Below are positions 7,194 to 14,847 of a stretch of 17,366 nt of DNA, piece after piece. Where the stretch lies: the NCBI GenBank assembly GCA_036260665.1, contig DATAMF010000502.1, forward strand, positions 1 to 17,366, given 5' to 3'. This DNA comes from DATAMF01 sp036260665. Its GTDB lineage: Bacteria > Chloroflexota > Anaerolineae > Aggregatilineales > Aggregatilineaceae. Position numbers and translations under genes: made by a program. How positions within the stretch are numbered: the first letter of the stretch is position 1; each line of letters begins with the position of its first letter. The notes beneath the pieces were generated by a model. It saw nothing but the letters and a program-made list of their open reading frames with translations, was not told where the DNA came from and did no database searches.

Positions 7194-8930
7194 TTATTCC
7201 CCTACAAGCCGCGCACGAATCCCACCGCACTGGTTCCAGGTGAGATCGCCGTAGGCGGAAAACATGCCCAGATTCCAGACCTGGCGGCTGGCGGCATCCT
7301 GGACAAGCAGACCGGGAAGTTGCAGGGCTTCTTCCTGGAAAAAAGCAAAGCGCTGGCCGTCGGGCGACCAGAGGATACCGAAATAGCGCACGGCTCCGTC
7401 CTGGTGTAACACTTCCCAGCGGTTGGTGTCCGGCCAGAAGCGGAAAAGCGAGGAAAAGCCGATCTGCACCAGCCAGAAATTCGACGTGGGCGAAACCTCG
7501 AAATACCCTTTGACCCTGACATCAAATAGATCTTCGGTCAGGTTGTGCTGAAGGTCGGATGGAAAACGGTAGGATTGGGCGTTGTCCAGATCGACTATAT
7601 CGAGCCACTGCTGATTGTCCTGCTGCATCAATAAAGCCACAAAACGCCGGTTTTCTGATGCTTTGATCGGCAGCCGGATGACTTCCGCGTCTTCCGGTGT
7701 GGCCCAGATCAAACCGCCCGCTGCGGTATAAAATGTCATGGTGATTTTCGACTGGTTATGCACACAGGCTACTATGGCGGACTGGTTGAACAACCAGTTA
7801 CAGGCTTCCATGTTGGCTACCGGCTGGACGTGATACGGATGTAAATCGTCCCACAGTTCTAAGGATGTGCCCTGCTGACGCAGGAGGGCGATCCGGTCCG
7901 GGCTGATAGAAAAATTGGTGACATCCGATAGCAGCAGCCGCTGTTCACCCGTTGCCGGATCAAAAAACCACATTTCATAACGTTCGATGTCCGGCGGGAG
8001 CGATGGGGCGGCCAGCGCCTGGGCCGTGGGGCGAAAGTAAACGAGATGGTTGTCGATCCACGACGCGACCACAAGCTGGAACGAACCAGAGGGCAGTATG
8101 GGGATCGGAATCTGGGTGATTTGATGGTTGGGCGTCATCACAAACAGATCATCACGGTCGGCGGCGGTAAGGCGTGTCTGGATGAGCAGACTCTGGCTGT
8201 CGGCGGACCATTCCATGCGGTCGATGTAAATGTAGTCCGCTGCTTCCGGCACATACTGAATTTGTTCAACCGTGTTGGTTTCGGGATCGGCAATGATCAA
8301 TTGTTCGCGGTCAGCATAGGCGAAGCGGTGCCCGGTGGGCGACCAGGCATAATTGGTGGTCCCTCTGGCGTCCGAGGTGATCGGTTCAAATACCTGCTTG
8401 TGCCCAGTGCGAAGCGCAAGCAGCGAGGGGACAGCGTTGGTCTGAGTCGATTGGACGGCCAGATATTGAACATCGGCAGAAAAACCATAGAGGGTTTGGC
8501 CTTCGGAAACATCTTCCTGGAACAGATTCCGTTTTTCGTCTACTGAATAAATGGTGCGGTGATAGTGTGTGCTGTTATCGACCCAGATGTAATCGAATGC
8601 CTGGCTGTCAGCGGACCATGTATGGCCGTAAATGGCCCGGATGCTGCGCTGCAAAACGGTGCGCCTGCGGGTTGAGGTGTCTTCCAAGACGATCAGTTGG
8701 CTGCCGTCGGGGATGCGAACCAGATTTAATGTGTAGCGCCCATTGGGTGAGTGGGAGAGGGTGCGGCTGTAGAGGTCACTGACTTCACCGTTCAGGCGCA
8801 CAGTGGTTTCGCTGAAACTCAGGCAGTTGTAGTAGGGCGGCAGATGGTTGGTGAGCAGGACCGCGCCGCTGATTCCCAGGCCACATAGCACGAACAATAA
8901 CCCGCTCAGGAATAAAAATCGCCTCAGCAT
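7194..8930 (-). CDS. Membrane-anchored TolB/WD-like beta-propeller protein, paralogue 2
   Basis: A 578-residue protein with one N-terminal membrane anchor (about residues 5-27) and a long extracytoplasmic part of repeated beta-blades. Blade signatures include HSPNGRYTL, WSADSQ (twice), WSPTGHRFAYAD and WSPDGQRFAFF, as in TolB/WD40-type propellers. Conserved with the upstream paralogue are YNC after the anchor, an ACNWL...VAC pair mid-protein, and CGGIRARLVGE at the C-terminus. The start at 8930 (MLRRFLF) mirrors the paralogue; an in-frame start at 8972 would overlap it. GGGAG inside the last codons of the upstream gene serves as ribosome-binding site, with five bases between stop and start. 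The function is unknown; such propellers usually bind proteins or glycans. It is convergent with the ASCH gene, with no gap. Confidence 0.85.
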   Translation of the reverse strand: MLRRFLFLSGLLFVLCGLGISGAVLLTNHLPPYYNCLSFSETTVRLNGEVSDLYSRTLSHSPNGRYTLNLVRIPDGSQLIVLEDTSTRRRTVLQRSIRAIYGHTWSADSQAFDYIWVDNSTHYHRTIYSVDEKRNLFQEDVSEGQTLYGFSADVQYLAVQSTQTNAVPSLLALRTGHKQVFEPITSDARGTTNYAWSPTGHRFAYADREQLIIADPETNTVEQIQYVPEAADYIYIDRMEWSADSQSLLIQTRLTAADRDDLFVMTPNHQITQIPIPILPSGSFQLVVASWIDNHLVYFRPTAQALAAPSLPPDIERYEMWFFDPATGEQRLLLSDVTNFSISPDRIALLRQQGTSLELWDDLHPYHVQPVANMEACNWLFNQSAIVACVHNQSKITMTFYTAAGGLIWATPEDAEVIRLPIKASENRRFVALLMQQDNQQWLDIVDLDNAQSYRFPSDLQHNLTEDLFDVRVKGYFEVSPTSNFWLVQIGFSSLFRFWPDTNRWEVLHQDGAVRYFGILWSPDGQRFAFFQEEALQLPGLLVQDAASRQVWNLGMFSAYGDLTWNQCGGIRARLVGE

Positions 8931-8935
8931 AATGG

Positions 8936-10642
8936 CTATTCTCCCAAAATTCGCGCGCGCAAGCCGCCGCACTGCATCCAGGTGATGTTTTCGTAGGCAG
9001 GAAAATAACCCAGATTCCAGATTTGAGCACTATCTGCTTCGCCCACCATCACATTGGGATGAGGTGAAGCCGCTTGCAGAATGGCAAAACGGCGGCTGTC
9101 GGGGGACCACAGGGCATCGGCAAGCTGGACGCGCGCGAGGGCGGTTTCCCAGCGGTTTTGATCCGGCCAGAAGCGGTAGAGGGAGGCTTCGTTGCCGTAA
9201 ATTTTCACCAGCCAAATTTTACCGTCCGGGGACGGGTAGACATTGAGGTTGAAATAGGCGTAACTATTGACATCCAACAGGGCGGTGGGCAGGGTGTCGC
9301 GCAGGGTTTCGGGAAAAACATAGGATTTGCCGGTCTGGAGATCGATCAGTTCCAGCCAGATGTCATCCGCCTGTTGGAGGATGTAGGCCGCAAAACGGCC
9401 CTGGATGGTGTAGGTGGTGCGGTGGATGTGCGCGGGCAACGATGACCAGAAGGCATGACCGGATGGATCGAGCAGGGTCACGCTTTCCGGCGAGGAACAG
9501 CTTAACACGGGCGACGTACTGGCAAGCCAGTCACAGGTGGTGGACTCGTCCAGGGGGAGGGCAGCGTTGAGGACATCACCGGACCGGATTTCGAGCGTGT
9601 GATCGGCGCGCTGGAGGGCGATGGTGCTGCCGTTCAGTGAATAGTGAATGATGCCTGAGTCGATCATCACCGCCTGACGAGTGGCCGGATCAAAGCTCCA
9701 CAGGGCATAACGGGGCGCGTCGGGGGTGCTGTCGATGGTGGGGCGAAAGTAGAGTAATTGGTCATGATTCCAGGTCATGAGACGCGAGGCATAAGGGATT
9801 GTGTCATCGGTGCGGGGAATGGTAAGGCCGGTGACGCGGTATTGATCATCAAACACATAGAGGTGATAACTCCCATCGCTTCCCAGGTAGGTTTGCGTCG
9901 CCAGATAGTGGTCGGACCACTCGATCAGATAGGGGGAACCGATTAATTCGGACGAATAGGTGATCGGGTGGGCGGTGTGATGATCCACATCGACAATCAG
10001 CAGCGCCTGGTAGGTGTCGGCGGCAAAACGGTGGCCCTGGGGCGACCAGGCATAGTTGATCCAGTAGGTGGCCGGGGATTTCACGGAATAGACCTGGAAC
10101 GTATCCAGTGAAATAAAATGGAGATCGCTGTTGTTTGACTGATACACGAGGTAGGCGTTGTCGTCGGAAAAGCTGAGGGGACGGTAGGCATTAGGTAGCT
10201 TGATGGGGTAATTCTGGGCGTCGGCCATGGAATAAACGCCCGCTGTGTAGTTGGGATAAAGGTAAGCCGTATAAGCGACGTACTGGCTGTCGGCAGACCA
10301 CAGGGTATAGCTGATGTATTGAAGCGGCTTGTTTTGCTGGAGCCGCGTGATGGTATTAGTTTGAGCATCTTCGAGGACGACCATGCTGCTTTGGTGGGCG
10401 GGCGTCGAAATGACTTTCAAGGTGTAGCGTCCATTGGGGGAGATGCTGGTTTGGACGGCGTAATAATAATTGAGGTGGCGGTTGAGCTGGACGCTCACCT
10501 CCGATTGACCCCACATGTTACCCGCCAGACTGATGCAGTTGTAGTTGGCGGGCTGACCGCGCTCGATGGTGCGCATCGCTGTGATACTGAACAGGCAAAA
10601 CCCAAACAGAATGCACGTCAGGACCAGGAATCGTCGCAGCAT
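8936..10642 (-). CDS. Membrane-anchored TolB/WD-like beta-propeller protein, paralogue 1
   Basis: A 568-residue protein of the same design as its downstream neighbour: an MLRRFL start, a membrane anchor at about 5-23, YNCIS, then blades marked by ISPNGRYTL, WSADSQYVAYT, WSPQGHRFAAD and WSPDSRRFAIL, and a CGGLRARILGE end. The CDWL...LSC pair in the middle is shared with the paralogue, so four cysteines are conserved; outside the cytoplasm they could form disulfides that close the propeller. The ATG at 10642 has a perfect AGGAGG (10655-10650 on the minus strand) seven bases upstream. It is the first gene of the pair and lies divergently from the small coiled-coil gene across a 228-base regulatory gap. 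No enzymatic motif was seen. The pair arose by tandem duplication and has diverged strongly. Confidence 0.87.
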   Translation of the reverse strand: MLRRFLVLTCILFGFCLFSITAMRTIERGQPANYNCISLAGNMWGQSEVSVQLNRHLNYYYAVQTSISPNGRYTLKVISTPAHQSSMVVLEDAQTNTITRLQQNKPLQYISYTLWSADSQYVAYTAYLYPNYTAGVYSMADAQNYPIKLPNAYRPLSFSDDNAYLVYQSNNSDLHFISLDTFQVYSVKSPATYWINYAWSPQGHRFAADTYQALLIVDVDHHTAHPITYSSELIGSPYLIEWSDHYLATQTYLGSDGSYHLYVFDDQYRVTGLTIPRTDDTIPYASRLMTWNHDQLLYFRPTIDSTPDAPRYALWSFDPATRQAVMIDSGIIHYSLNGSTIALQRADHTLEIRSGDVLNAALPLDESTTCDWLASTSPVLSCSSPESVTLLDPSGHAFWSSLPAHIHRTTYTIQGRFAAYILQQADDIWLELIDLQTGKSYVFPETLRDTLPTALLDVNSYAYFNLNVYPSPDGKIWLVKIYGNEASLYRFWPDQNRWETALARVQLADALWSPDSRRFAILQAASPHPNVMVGEADSAQIWNLGYFPAYENITWMQCGGLRARILGE

Positions 10643-10750
10643 TTTGGTTCCTCCTGTGTTTCATTCTAGCGGGTTTGGCGGCCAGGTTCTGTATGGGTGA
10701 TCTACGGCTGGCTGACAGCGAAAATAAGTTCAAAAAAAGGGCACCAAAAT

Positions 10751-10779
10751 TTGCACTTTAGAACAAAAGTTCGTATAAT
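10751..10779 (+). promoter_or_regulatory. Promoter with SOS-box-like palindrome between -35 and -10
   Basis: A -35 TTGCAC (10751-10756), a 17-base spacer and a perfect -10 TATAAT (10774-10779) form a strong promoter for the gene starting at 10871. The spacer contains GAAC-AAAA-GTTC (10761-10772), a palindrome of the type bound by LexA in Firmicutes and Actinobacteria. A bound repressor there would block RNA polymerase. More GTTC half-sites follow at 10782 and 10793. The leader from about 10786 to the start is unusually long, about 85 bases. Confidence 0.72.
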
Positions 10780-10793
10780 TAGTTCATATCATG

Positions 10794-10842
10794 TTCTAAT
10801 ACAGGTGCTTATCTGATTCTAACTTTGGCGTGGTATTCTAAT
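10794..10842 (+). repeat. Three direct TTCTAAY repeats in the leader
   Basis: TTCTAAT (10794-10800), TTCTAAC (10817-10823) and TTCTAAT (10836-10842) are spaced 23 and 19 bases start to start, downstream of the -10 box. TTAGAAC, the reverse complement of GTTCTAA, occurs at 10758-10764. The repeats may be operator half-sites for a regulator, but chance cannot be excluded in this AT-richer stretch. Confidence 0.4.
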
Positions 10843-10870
10843 CATAAGCGTAGTGACGGAAGGAATGCTC

Positions 10871-11230
10871 ATGGCAGCAGGAACGATAGAAAAAACGACA
10901 GAAAAAGGGAAAGTCAGTGGAGCCGTGCGCGAAATATTGGACGGCAAAATCGCAGAACTCGTTGATGACGTGCGAGAAAGCCAGGAGCAAATGGTCGTTC
11001 TGGGCAACCGGATCGGCGCGGCGAAAGAGCAACTGCGCGAACTGTTAGAACTGCGCGGATCACAGTGGACGGATGACAGCGGTTATGCGCGGCTGTCGTC
11101 GGAGGGAATCCGAAAGTCTTATGACAGCCAGGCGTTGGATGCGCTGATTTTGAGCGATCCACTGCAATACGGATGGCTGAAGGATTACCGTAAAGAAGTC
11201 ACTGTGCGCGGCGGTGTGCAGATTCGCTAA
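10871..11230 (+). CDS. Small coiled-coil hypothetical protein
   Basis: A 119-residue soluble protein of unknown function. Residues about 20-62 form a charged heptad-like helix (EILDGKIAELVDDVRESQEQ, then KEQLRELLELRG), followed by a compact C-terminal part with GYARLSSEGIRKSYDSQALD and DPLQYGWLKDYRK. The layout, helical coil then a short Tyr/Asp-rich tail, recalls small phage or host-nuclease-inhibitor-like proteins, but I cannot name a family. The ATG at 10871 is chosen because GGAAGGA (10858-10864) lies six bases upstream; GTG 10853 and ATG 10865 are less well placed. The gene stands alone between a strong promoter and an intrinsic terminator. If the palindrome in that promoter is a LexA site, this would be a DNA-damage-induced protein. 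Confidence 0.75.
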   Translation: MAAGTIEKTTEKGKVSGAVREILDGKIAELVDDVRESQEQMVVLGNRIGAAKEQLRELLELRGSQWTDDSGYARLSSEGIRKSYDSQALDALILSDPLQYGWLKDYRKEVTVRGGVQIR

Positions 11231-11262
11231 ACAAGCACGCGCGAACTGAACTGTATCCATAG

Positions 11263-11294
11263 ACAAGCGCTCGGAATGGGGCGCTTGTTTTGTT
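11263..11294 (+). terminator. Intrinsic terminator
   Basis: An 8-bp stem, ACAAGCGC (11263-11270) with GCGCTTGT (11281-11288), has a 10-base loop and is followed by TTTT at 11288-11291 and a further GTT. It sits 32 bases after the stop of the small coiled-coil gene and separates that gene from the winged-helix/kinase cluster. Confidence 0.8.
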
Positions 11295-11323
11295 GTGCCA
11301 AAGCCCGAAATCTGGCATAAATA
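11293..11323 (+). promoter_or_regulatory. Possible promoter of the winged-helix/kinase cluster
   Basis: TTGTGC (11293-11298) lies 17 bases before CATAAA (11316-11321); TAAATA (11318-11323) is an overlapping alternative -10. It directly follows the terminator, and a promoter is required somewhere in this 68-base gap if the terminator is efficient. The match is weak. Confidence 0.35.
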
Positions 11324-11354
11324 TAGGAGTGTAGAATACAGACGCGAGGAAATA

Positions 11355-12197
11355 ATGTCGTTACCGCTTGAACTTCAAAAACTGCCGCCCCAAGCGCTCG
11401 ATGTCATCCGGTATCTGGATGGGAAAGAGGATGGGGCCAGTGTCGATGCGATTATGGCGGGGACGGGCTTGAGCGAACGCTCCGTAGGTAAGGCGATCCG
11501 GCGGTTGGTGACGCGCTACTATGCGTCGATGCCCGGCGAGGGAGTCTATTTACTGACGCGGTTGGGGCGACAGGCAGCGGACGATCTGCGGCAGTATGAT
11601 GGACCACAAGCAGCGGCTGAAAGCGTACCCGCTGAAAGTATGCCCGCGCCGCAAAAGGTGCTTGCGCCAACAACCGCACCCCAAAATGTTGCTGTGACCG
11701 CCGTCACCCCACCACCTGCTCCTCTGCCAGCCGTTGTCCCACCACCCGTACCACAACCGGCTGCTGCGCCAGCCTCGGCTGGAACAAAAGTGATCCATAC
11801 GCGCCGCTTGTCGGTGTTGATGGCCCAGGAATTTGTGCTGGGCGCATCGGCGATGCTGATGATCGGATTTGATGGACCGAGTGAGGGATCGACTCCGCTG
11901 CCCGCGCCGGTTGATACGATCATCCGGGTGAGCGCACCGGGTTGTGATGTCGAACCCGCGGAAAGACCGCTCGAAGTGACGGTGGACAAGGCCGTTGGCC
12001 CGGTGCAGTTCCGCGTTAAAGCACAGATTGAAGAAACGGTTCGGGTGAAGATCGAAGTCTTCCAACAGGTGAGTTTACAGGACCTGCGGCCAGCCGGGGG
12101 GATGTACTTTGATATGGAGGTCAGCGTTTTCCCGACCATCAAAAGCGCTGAATTACATGCCGTAGGCGCTATGGTCCAGCTCGAATCTGGAGCTTAA
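11355..12197 (+). CDS. Winged-helix protein with Pro/Ala linker and C-terminal beta-rich domain
   Basis: A 280-residue protein in three parts. Residues about 8-80 form a winged helix-turn-helix of MarR/ArsR-like type: SVDAIMAGTGLSERSVGKAI is the helix-turn-helix and GVYLLTRLGRQAADDL the wing and following helix. Residues about 82-145 are a Pro/Ala-rich, presumably unstructured linker. Residues about 146-280 are strand-rich without an identified family; TIIRVSAPGCDVEP and PLEVTVDKAVGP suggest a beta-sandwich. It may be a regulator, or use the winged helix for protein contact. The ATG at 11355 has GAGGA at 11346-11350; an in-frame upstream start at 11295 lies inside the terminator. The histidine kinase begins two bases after its stop, so the two probably work together. 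Confidence 0.78.
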   Translation: MSLPLELQKLPPQALDVIRYLDGKEDGASVDAIMAGTGLSERSVGKAIRRLVTRYYASMPGEGVYLLTRLGRQAADDLRQYDGPQAAAESVPAESMPAPQKVLAPTTAPQNVAVTAVTPPPAPLPAVVPPPVPQPAAAPASAGTKVIHTRRLSVLMAQEFVLGASAMLMIGFDGPSEGSTPLPAPVDTIIRVSAPGCDVEPAERPLEVTVDKAVGPVQFRVKAQIEETVRVKIEVFQQVSLQDLRPAGGMYFDMEVSVFPTIKSAELHAVGAMVQLESGA

Positions 12198-12199
12198 CC

Positions 12200-14359
12200 T
12201 TGAGGCGTATCCGGTCCATCTGGCGAGGTCTGAGCCTGGGCGTGATGATATGGAGCCTGCATGATCTGGGCCATATCGTGATCGAGCGCCAAGGACTGCA
12301 CGACTGGTACGAGGCGCTGTGGACGCGCGAAAATCTAGTGGACTGCCTCGTATTTTTAAGTATCGGCCTTGGCCTGGGGATGGTATGGGAAGCCTGGCGG
12401 CGGTTGGAAGCCGAACTGCGCAAAATGTCGCGCGTGGTGGAACAAAGCCCCAGCATTGTCGTGATCACGGATTTGCAGGGCAACATTGAGTATGTGAATC
12501 CTAAGTTTACGCAACTCACGGGATATACACTGGACGAGGTGCGCGGGAAGAATCCGCGCATTTTAAAGTCAGGGGAGACACCTCCTGAAGAATATGCGCG
12601 GTTGTGGAAAAGTGTAGCGGCGGGCGGAGAATGGCGTGGGGAACTGCATAACGTCAAAAAGAATGGCGAACGGTATTGGGAATCGGCCTCTATGTCCGCT
12701 ATCAAAAATTCAGATGGGGAAATTACGCACTATCTAGCGGTCAAAGAGGATATAACGGCGCGCAAGGAAGCCGAAGCTGCCGAACGTGAACAACATGCGT
12801 TGGCCGATGCGCTGCGCCAGACGGCTGCCGTTGTTAACAGCACGCTGGAACTGGATGAACTGCTGTATCGAATTCTGGTCAACCTCGAAGTGGTGCTGCC
12901 GCATGACAGCGCCTATCTGATGGTGGTGGAGGACCAGACCGCGCGCGTGGTGCGAACCTGCCAACACATTCCCGCAGAGCGGCGCGAAAAGCTGGTGGCG
13001 GCGCGGTTTCCGGTGGATCAAACCCCGTTTTTGCAGCAGATGGCGGAGACAGGACAACCGCTGTTGATTGAGGATGTTTCCCCGGAGACAGGATTTCCCT
13101 TTGAGGCAGCCCGATCCTATCTGGGCACGCCGATCAAATATGAAGGAAAAATCACCGGTTTTCTGAGCCTCGAAAGTACAATACCGCATTTTTATAGCAG
13201 TAAACAACTCAGCCCGATTCAGGCCTTCGCGGATGAGGTCAGCATCGCGGTGCGGAACAGCCGCTTATACGAAAGCATGCGACAGCATGCCAACGAGATG
13301 GAACGGGTGGTGGTGGCACGCACCCAAGAACTATCGCGGCAGCGCGCGCAGCTACAAGTGATCCTGGACTCGATGGTCGAAGGTGTGATGTATGTGAGCA
13401 ATGAAAATGAAATCACCTACCTCAACCGGGCGCTGCTGCGGATCGTTGGACGGGACCAGGAAGCGCAAATTGATCTGCGGGAATTTCGGGACTGGCTGAT
13501 CCAATATCTGGATTACCCGGCATTTCTGTCCGAAATGAGCATCGCGTTTCGAGAGAAAGAAATCTGGCAGACCGAACGACAACTGGCTCACCGCACACGA
13601 GGCTCCTTCGAGGCGATTATGGTGTATGCGCCCGTGTTTGATGAAACGGGTAAGCGGGTGGGGCGGGTGGCGATTGTGCGGGATGTCAGCGAGGAAAAAG
13701 CGCTGCAAGCCCAAAAAGAACGCTTCCTGATGTACGCAGCTCACGAACTCCGCACACCGCTTGCCAATCTCAAAACGCGGCTTTATCTGTTACGCCGTCA
13801 GCCCGAAAAGCTGATCGCACACCTGGATGTCATGGACAATGTGATGGCGGATATGATCCGGCTGGTTGAAGATTTGCTGGACGTGGTGCGCTTCACGCAG
13901 AAATCGGTGGTGCTGGACCGCCACGCATTCGAATTAGATGCCATGATGCAGGGCGTGATCACGCAGTATCAGGACATGGCTGAGCAGAAAAATATCCAAC
14001 TCCTTTATACAGCGAGTGAAACACCACTGGCGTATTATGGGGATGGGCAGCGCATTAAACAGGTGATGGACATTTTGTTGGAAAGCGCCATTGCCTACAC
14101 GACTGAGGGGGAAGCGGTGTCTGTGCACCTGGAAAACAATGAAACGCATGCTATTCTGCGGCTGCACTTTGGCGGGGCAGCGGTGCCTCCTGATCAGATG
14201 TTTGAGCCGTTTTTTCGTCTGCCCGGCGGCGGAAGCGGATTAGGATTAACCTTAGCCCAGGAGATCATCCGGCTGCATCACGGGCGGATCGAGGCTCAGC
14301 CAGGGAATATTTTTAGCGTTCAGCTTCCCATGGATTGTCACGATGTTTACCGTCATTAA
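12200..14359 (+). CDS. PAS-GAF-PAS histidine kinase with degenerate ATP-binding motifs
   Basis: A 719-residue membrane-linked sensor. One or two weak hydrophobic segments (about 10-28 and 46-63) lead to a PAS/PAC domain (about 78-195), a GAF domain (about 205-365), a second PAS (about 385-505), a HisKA domain with H515 in AAHELRTP, and a HATPase-like domain. The H-box is intact, but the N-box reads DILLESAIAYT, with Ser629 where the magnesium-binding Asn belongs. The G1 box reads HFGGAAVPP, with Phe657 for the adenine-binding Asp. Only the F-box (FEPFFR) and G2 (GSGLGL, 678-683) look normal. ATP binding may be lost, leaving a phosphotransfer or scaffold role. The start is TTG 12200 with GGAG at 12189-12192; ATG 12245 is possible. 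It overlaps the DUF402 gene by 17 bases. No response regulator is adjacent. Confidence 0.9.
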   Translation: MRRIRSIWRGLSLGVMIWSLHDLGHIVIERQGLHDWYEALWTRENLVDCLVFLSIGLGLGMVWEAWRRLEAELRKMSRVVEQSPSIVVITDLQGNIEYVNPKFTQLTGYTLDEVRGKNPRILKSGETPPEEYARLWKSVAAGGEWRGELHNVKKNGERYWESASMSAIKNSDGEITHYLAVKEDITARKEAEAAEREQHALADALRQTAAVVNSTLELDELLYRILVNLEVVLPHDSAYLMVVEDQTARVVRTCQHIPAERREKLVAARFPVDQTPFLQQMAETGQPLLIEDVSPETGFPFEAARSYLGTPIKYEGKITGFLSLESTIPHFYSSKQLSPIQAFADEVSIAVRNSRLYESMRQHANEMERVVVARTQELSRQRAQLQVILDSMVEGVMYVSNENEITYLNRALLRIVGRDQEAQIDLREFRDWLIQYLDYPAFLSEMSIAFREKEIWQTERQLAHRTRGSFEAIMVYAPVFDETGKRVGRVAIVRDVSEEKALQAQKERFLMYAAHELRTPLANLKTRLYLLRRQPEKLIAHLDVMDNVMADMIRLVEDLLDVVRFTQKSVVLDRHAFELDAMMQGVITQYQDMAEQKNIQLLYTASETPLAYYGDGQRIKQVMDILLESAIAYTTEGEAVSVHLENNETHAILRLHFGGAAVPPDQMFEPFFRLPGGGSGLGLTLAQEIIRLHHGRIEAQPGNIFSVQLPMDCHDVYRH

Positions 14360-14810
14360 AAATGATCACACAGGGCACGAAGTGTGGCGCTACCAGGGAC
14401 GACTTGTGGAGCGTGGAGCAACCTGGGTGCGGCTGGAAGCGCACTTTAACCGCGTGGATATGGTCAGACCCTATCATACCTTCCGGCAGGGGGATCGCTT
14501 TATCGAGTGGTTCTACAGTGATCGCTGGTACAATATCTTTGAGCTGCATGATGTAGACGACGATCATTTGACGGGGTGGTATTGTAATGTGGCGCGCCCG
14601 GCGACGCTGCACGAGGATTATCTGAGCGCGGATGATCTGGCGCTGGATGTGTTTGTTCGCCCGGATGGACGGGTGACGGTATTGGATGAGGATGAGTTCG
14701 CGGCGCTGCCCTTGGATGAGGCAACGCGGAAGGCGGCGCTGCATGCGTTTGACCAACTGCGCGCGTTGATCAGGGAAAAATGTCCTCCTTTTGACGCTAT
14801 TCGCTCCTGA
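14343..14810 (+). CDS. DUF402-family protein, probable nucleotide phosphatase
   Basis: A 155-residue protein with the DUF402 pattern: IEWFYSDRWYNIFEL (54-68), LTGWYCNVARPA (77-88), DLALDVFVRPDG (98-109) and VLDEDEFAAL (113-122). Characterised members hydrolyse nucleoside di- and triphosphates with metal ions, using clustered Asp/Glu residues of the kind seen here; that activity is a family-based inference. The ATG at 14343 lies inside the 3' end of the kinase gene (17-base overlap in another frame), so translation is coupled. No strong ribosome-binding site is visible, consistent with coupling. Its place behind a winged-helix protein and a kinase with a doubtful ATP site is unusual. Confidence 0.85.
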   Translation: MFTVIKNDHTGHEVWRYQGRLVERGATWVRLEAHFNRVDMVRPYHTFRQGDRFIEWFYSDRWYNIFELHDVDDDHLTGWYCNVARPATLHEDYLSADDLALDVFVRPDGRVTVLDEDEFAALPLDEATRKAALHAFDQLRALIREKCPPFDAIRS

Positions 14811-14847
14811 TAGAAAAACAAAATCATTGTACGAACGGAGTTGATGT

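Noticed and set aside
8046..8546. Plus-strand reading frame of 166 codons inside the propeller gene
   Set aside because: It is antisense to a well-supported propeller gene, lacks a ribosome-binding site and has no recognisable motif.
10663..10668. Minus-strand -10 box (TAGAAT) for the propeller genes
   Set aside because: No -35 partner at a proper distance could be found and it would leave a leader of only about 14 bases.
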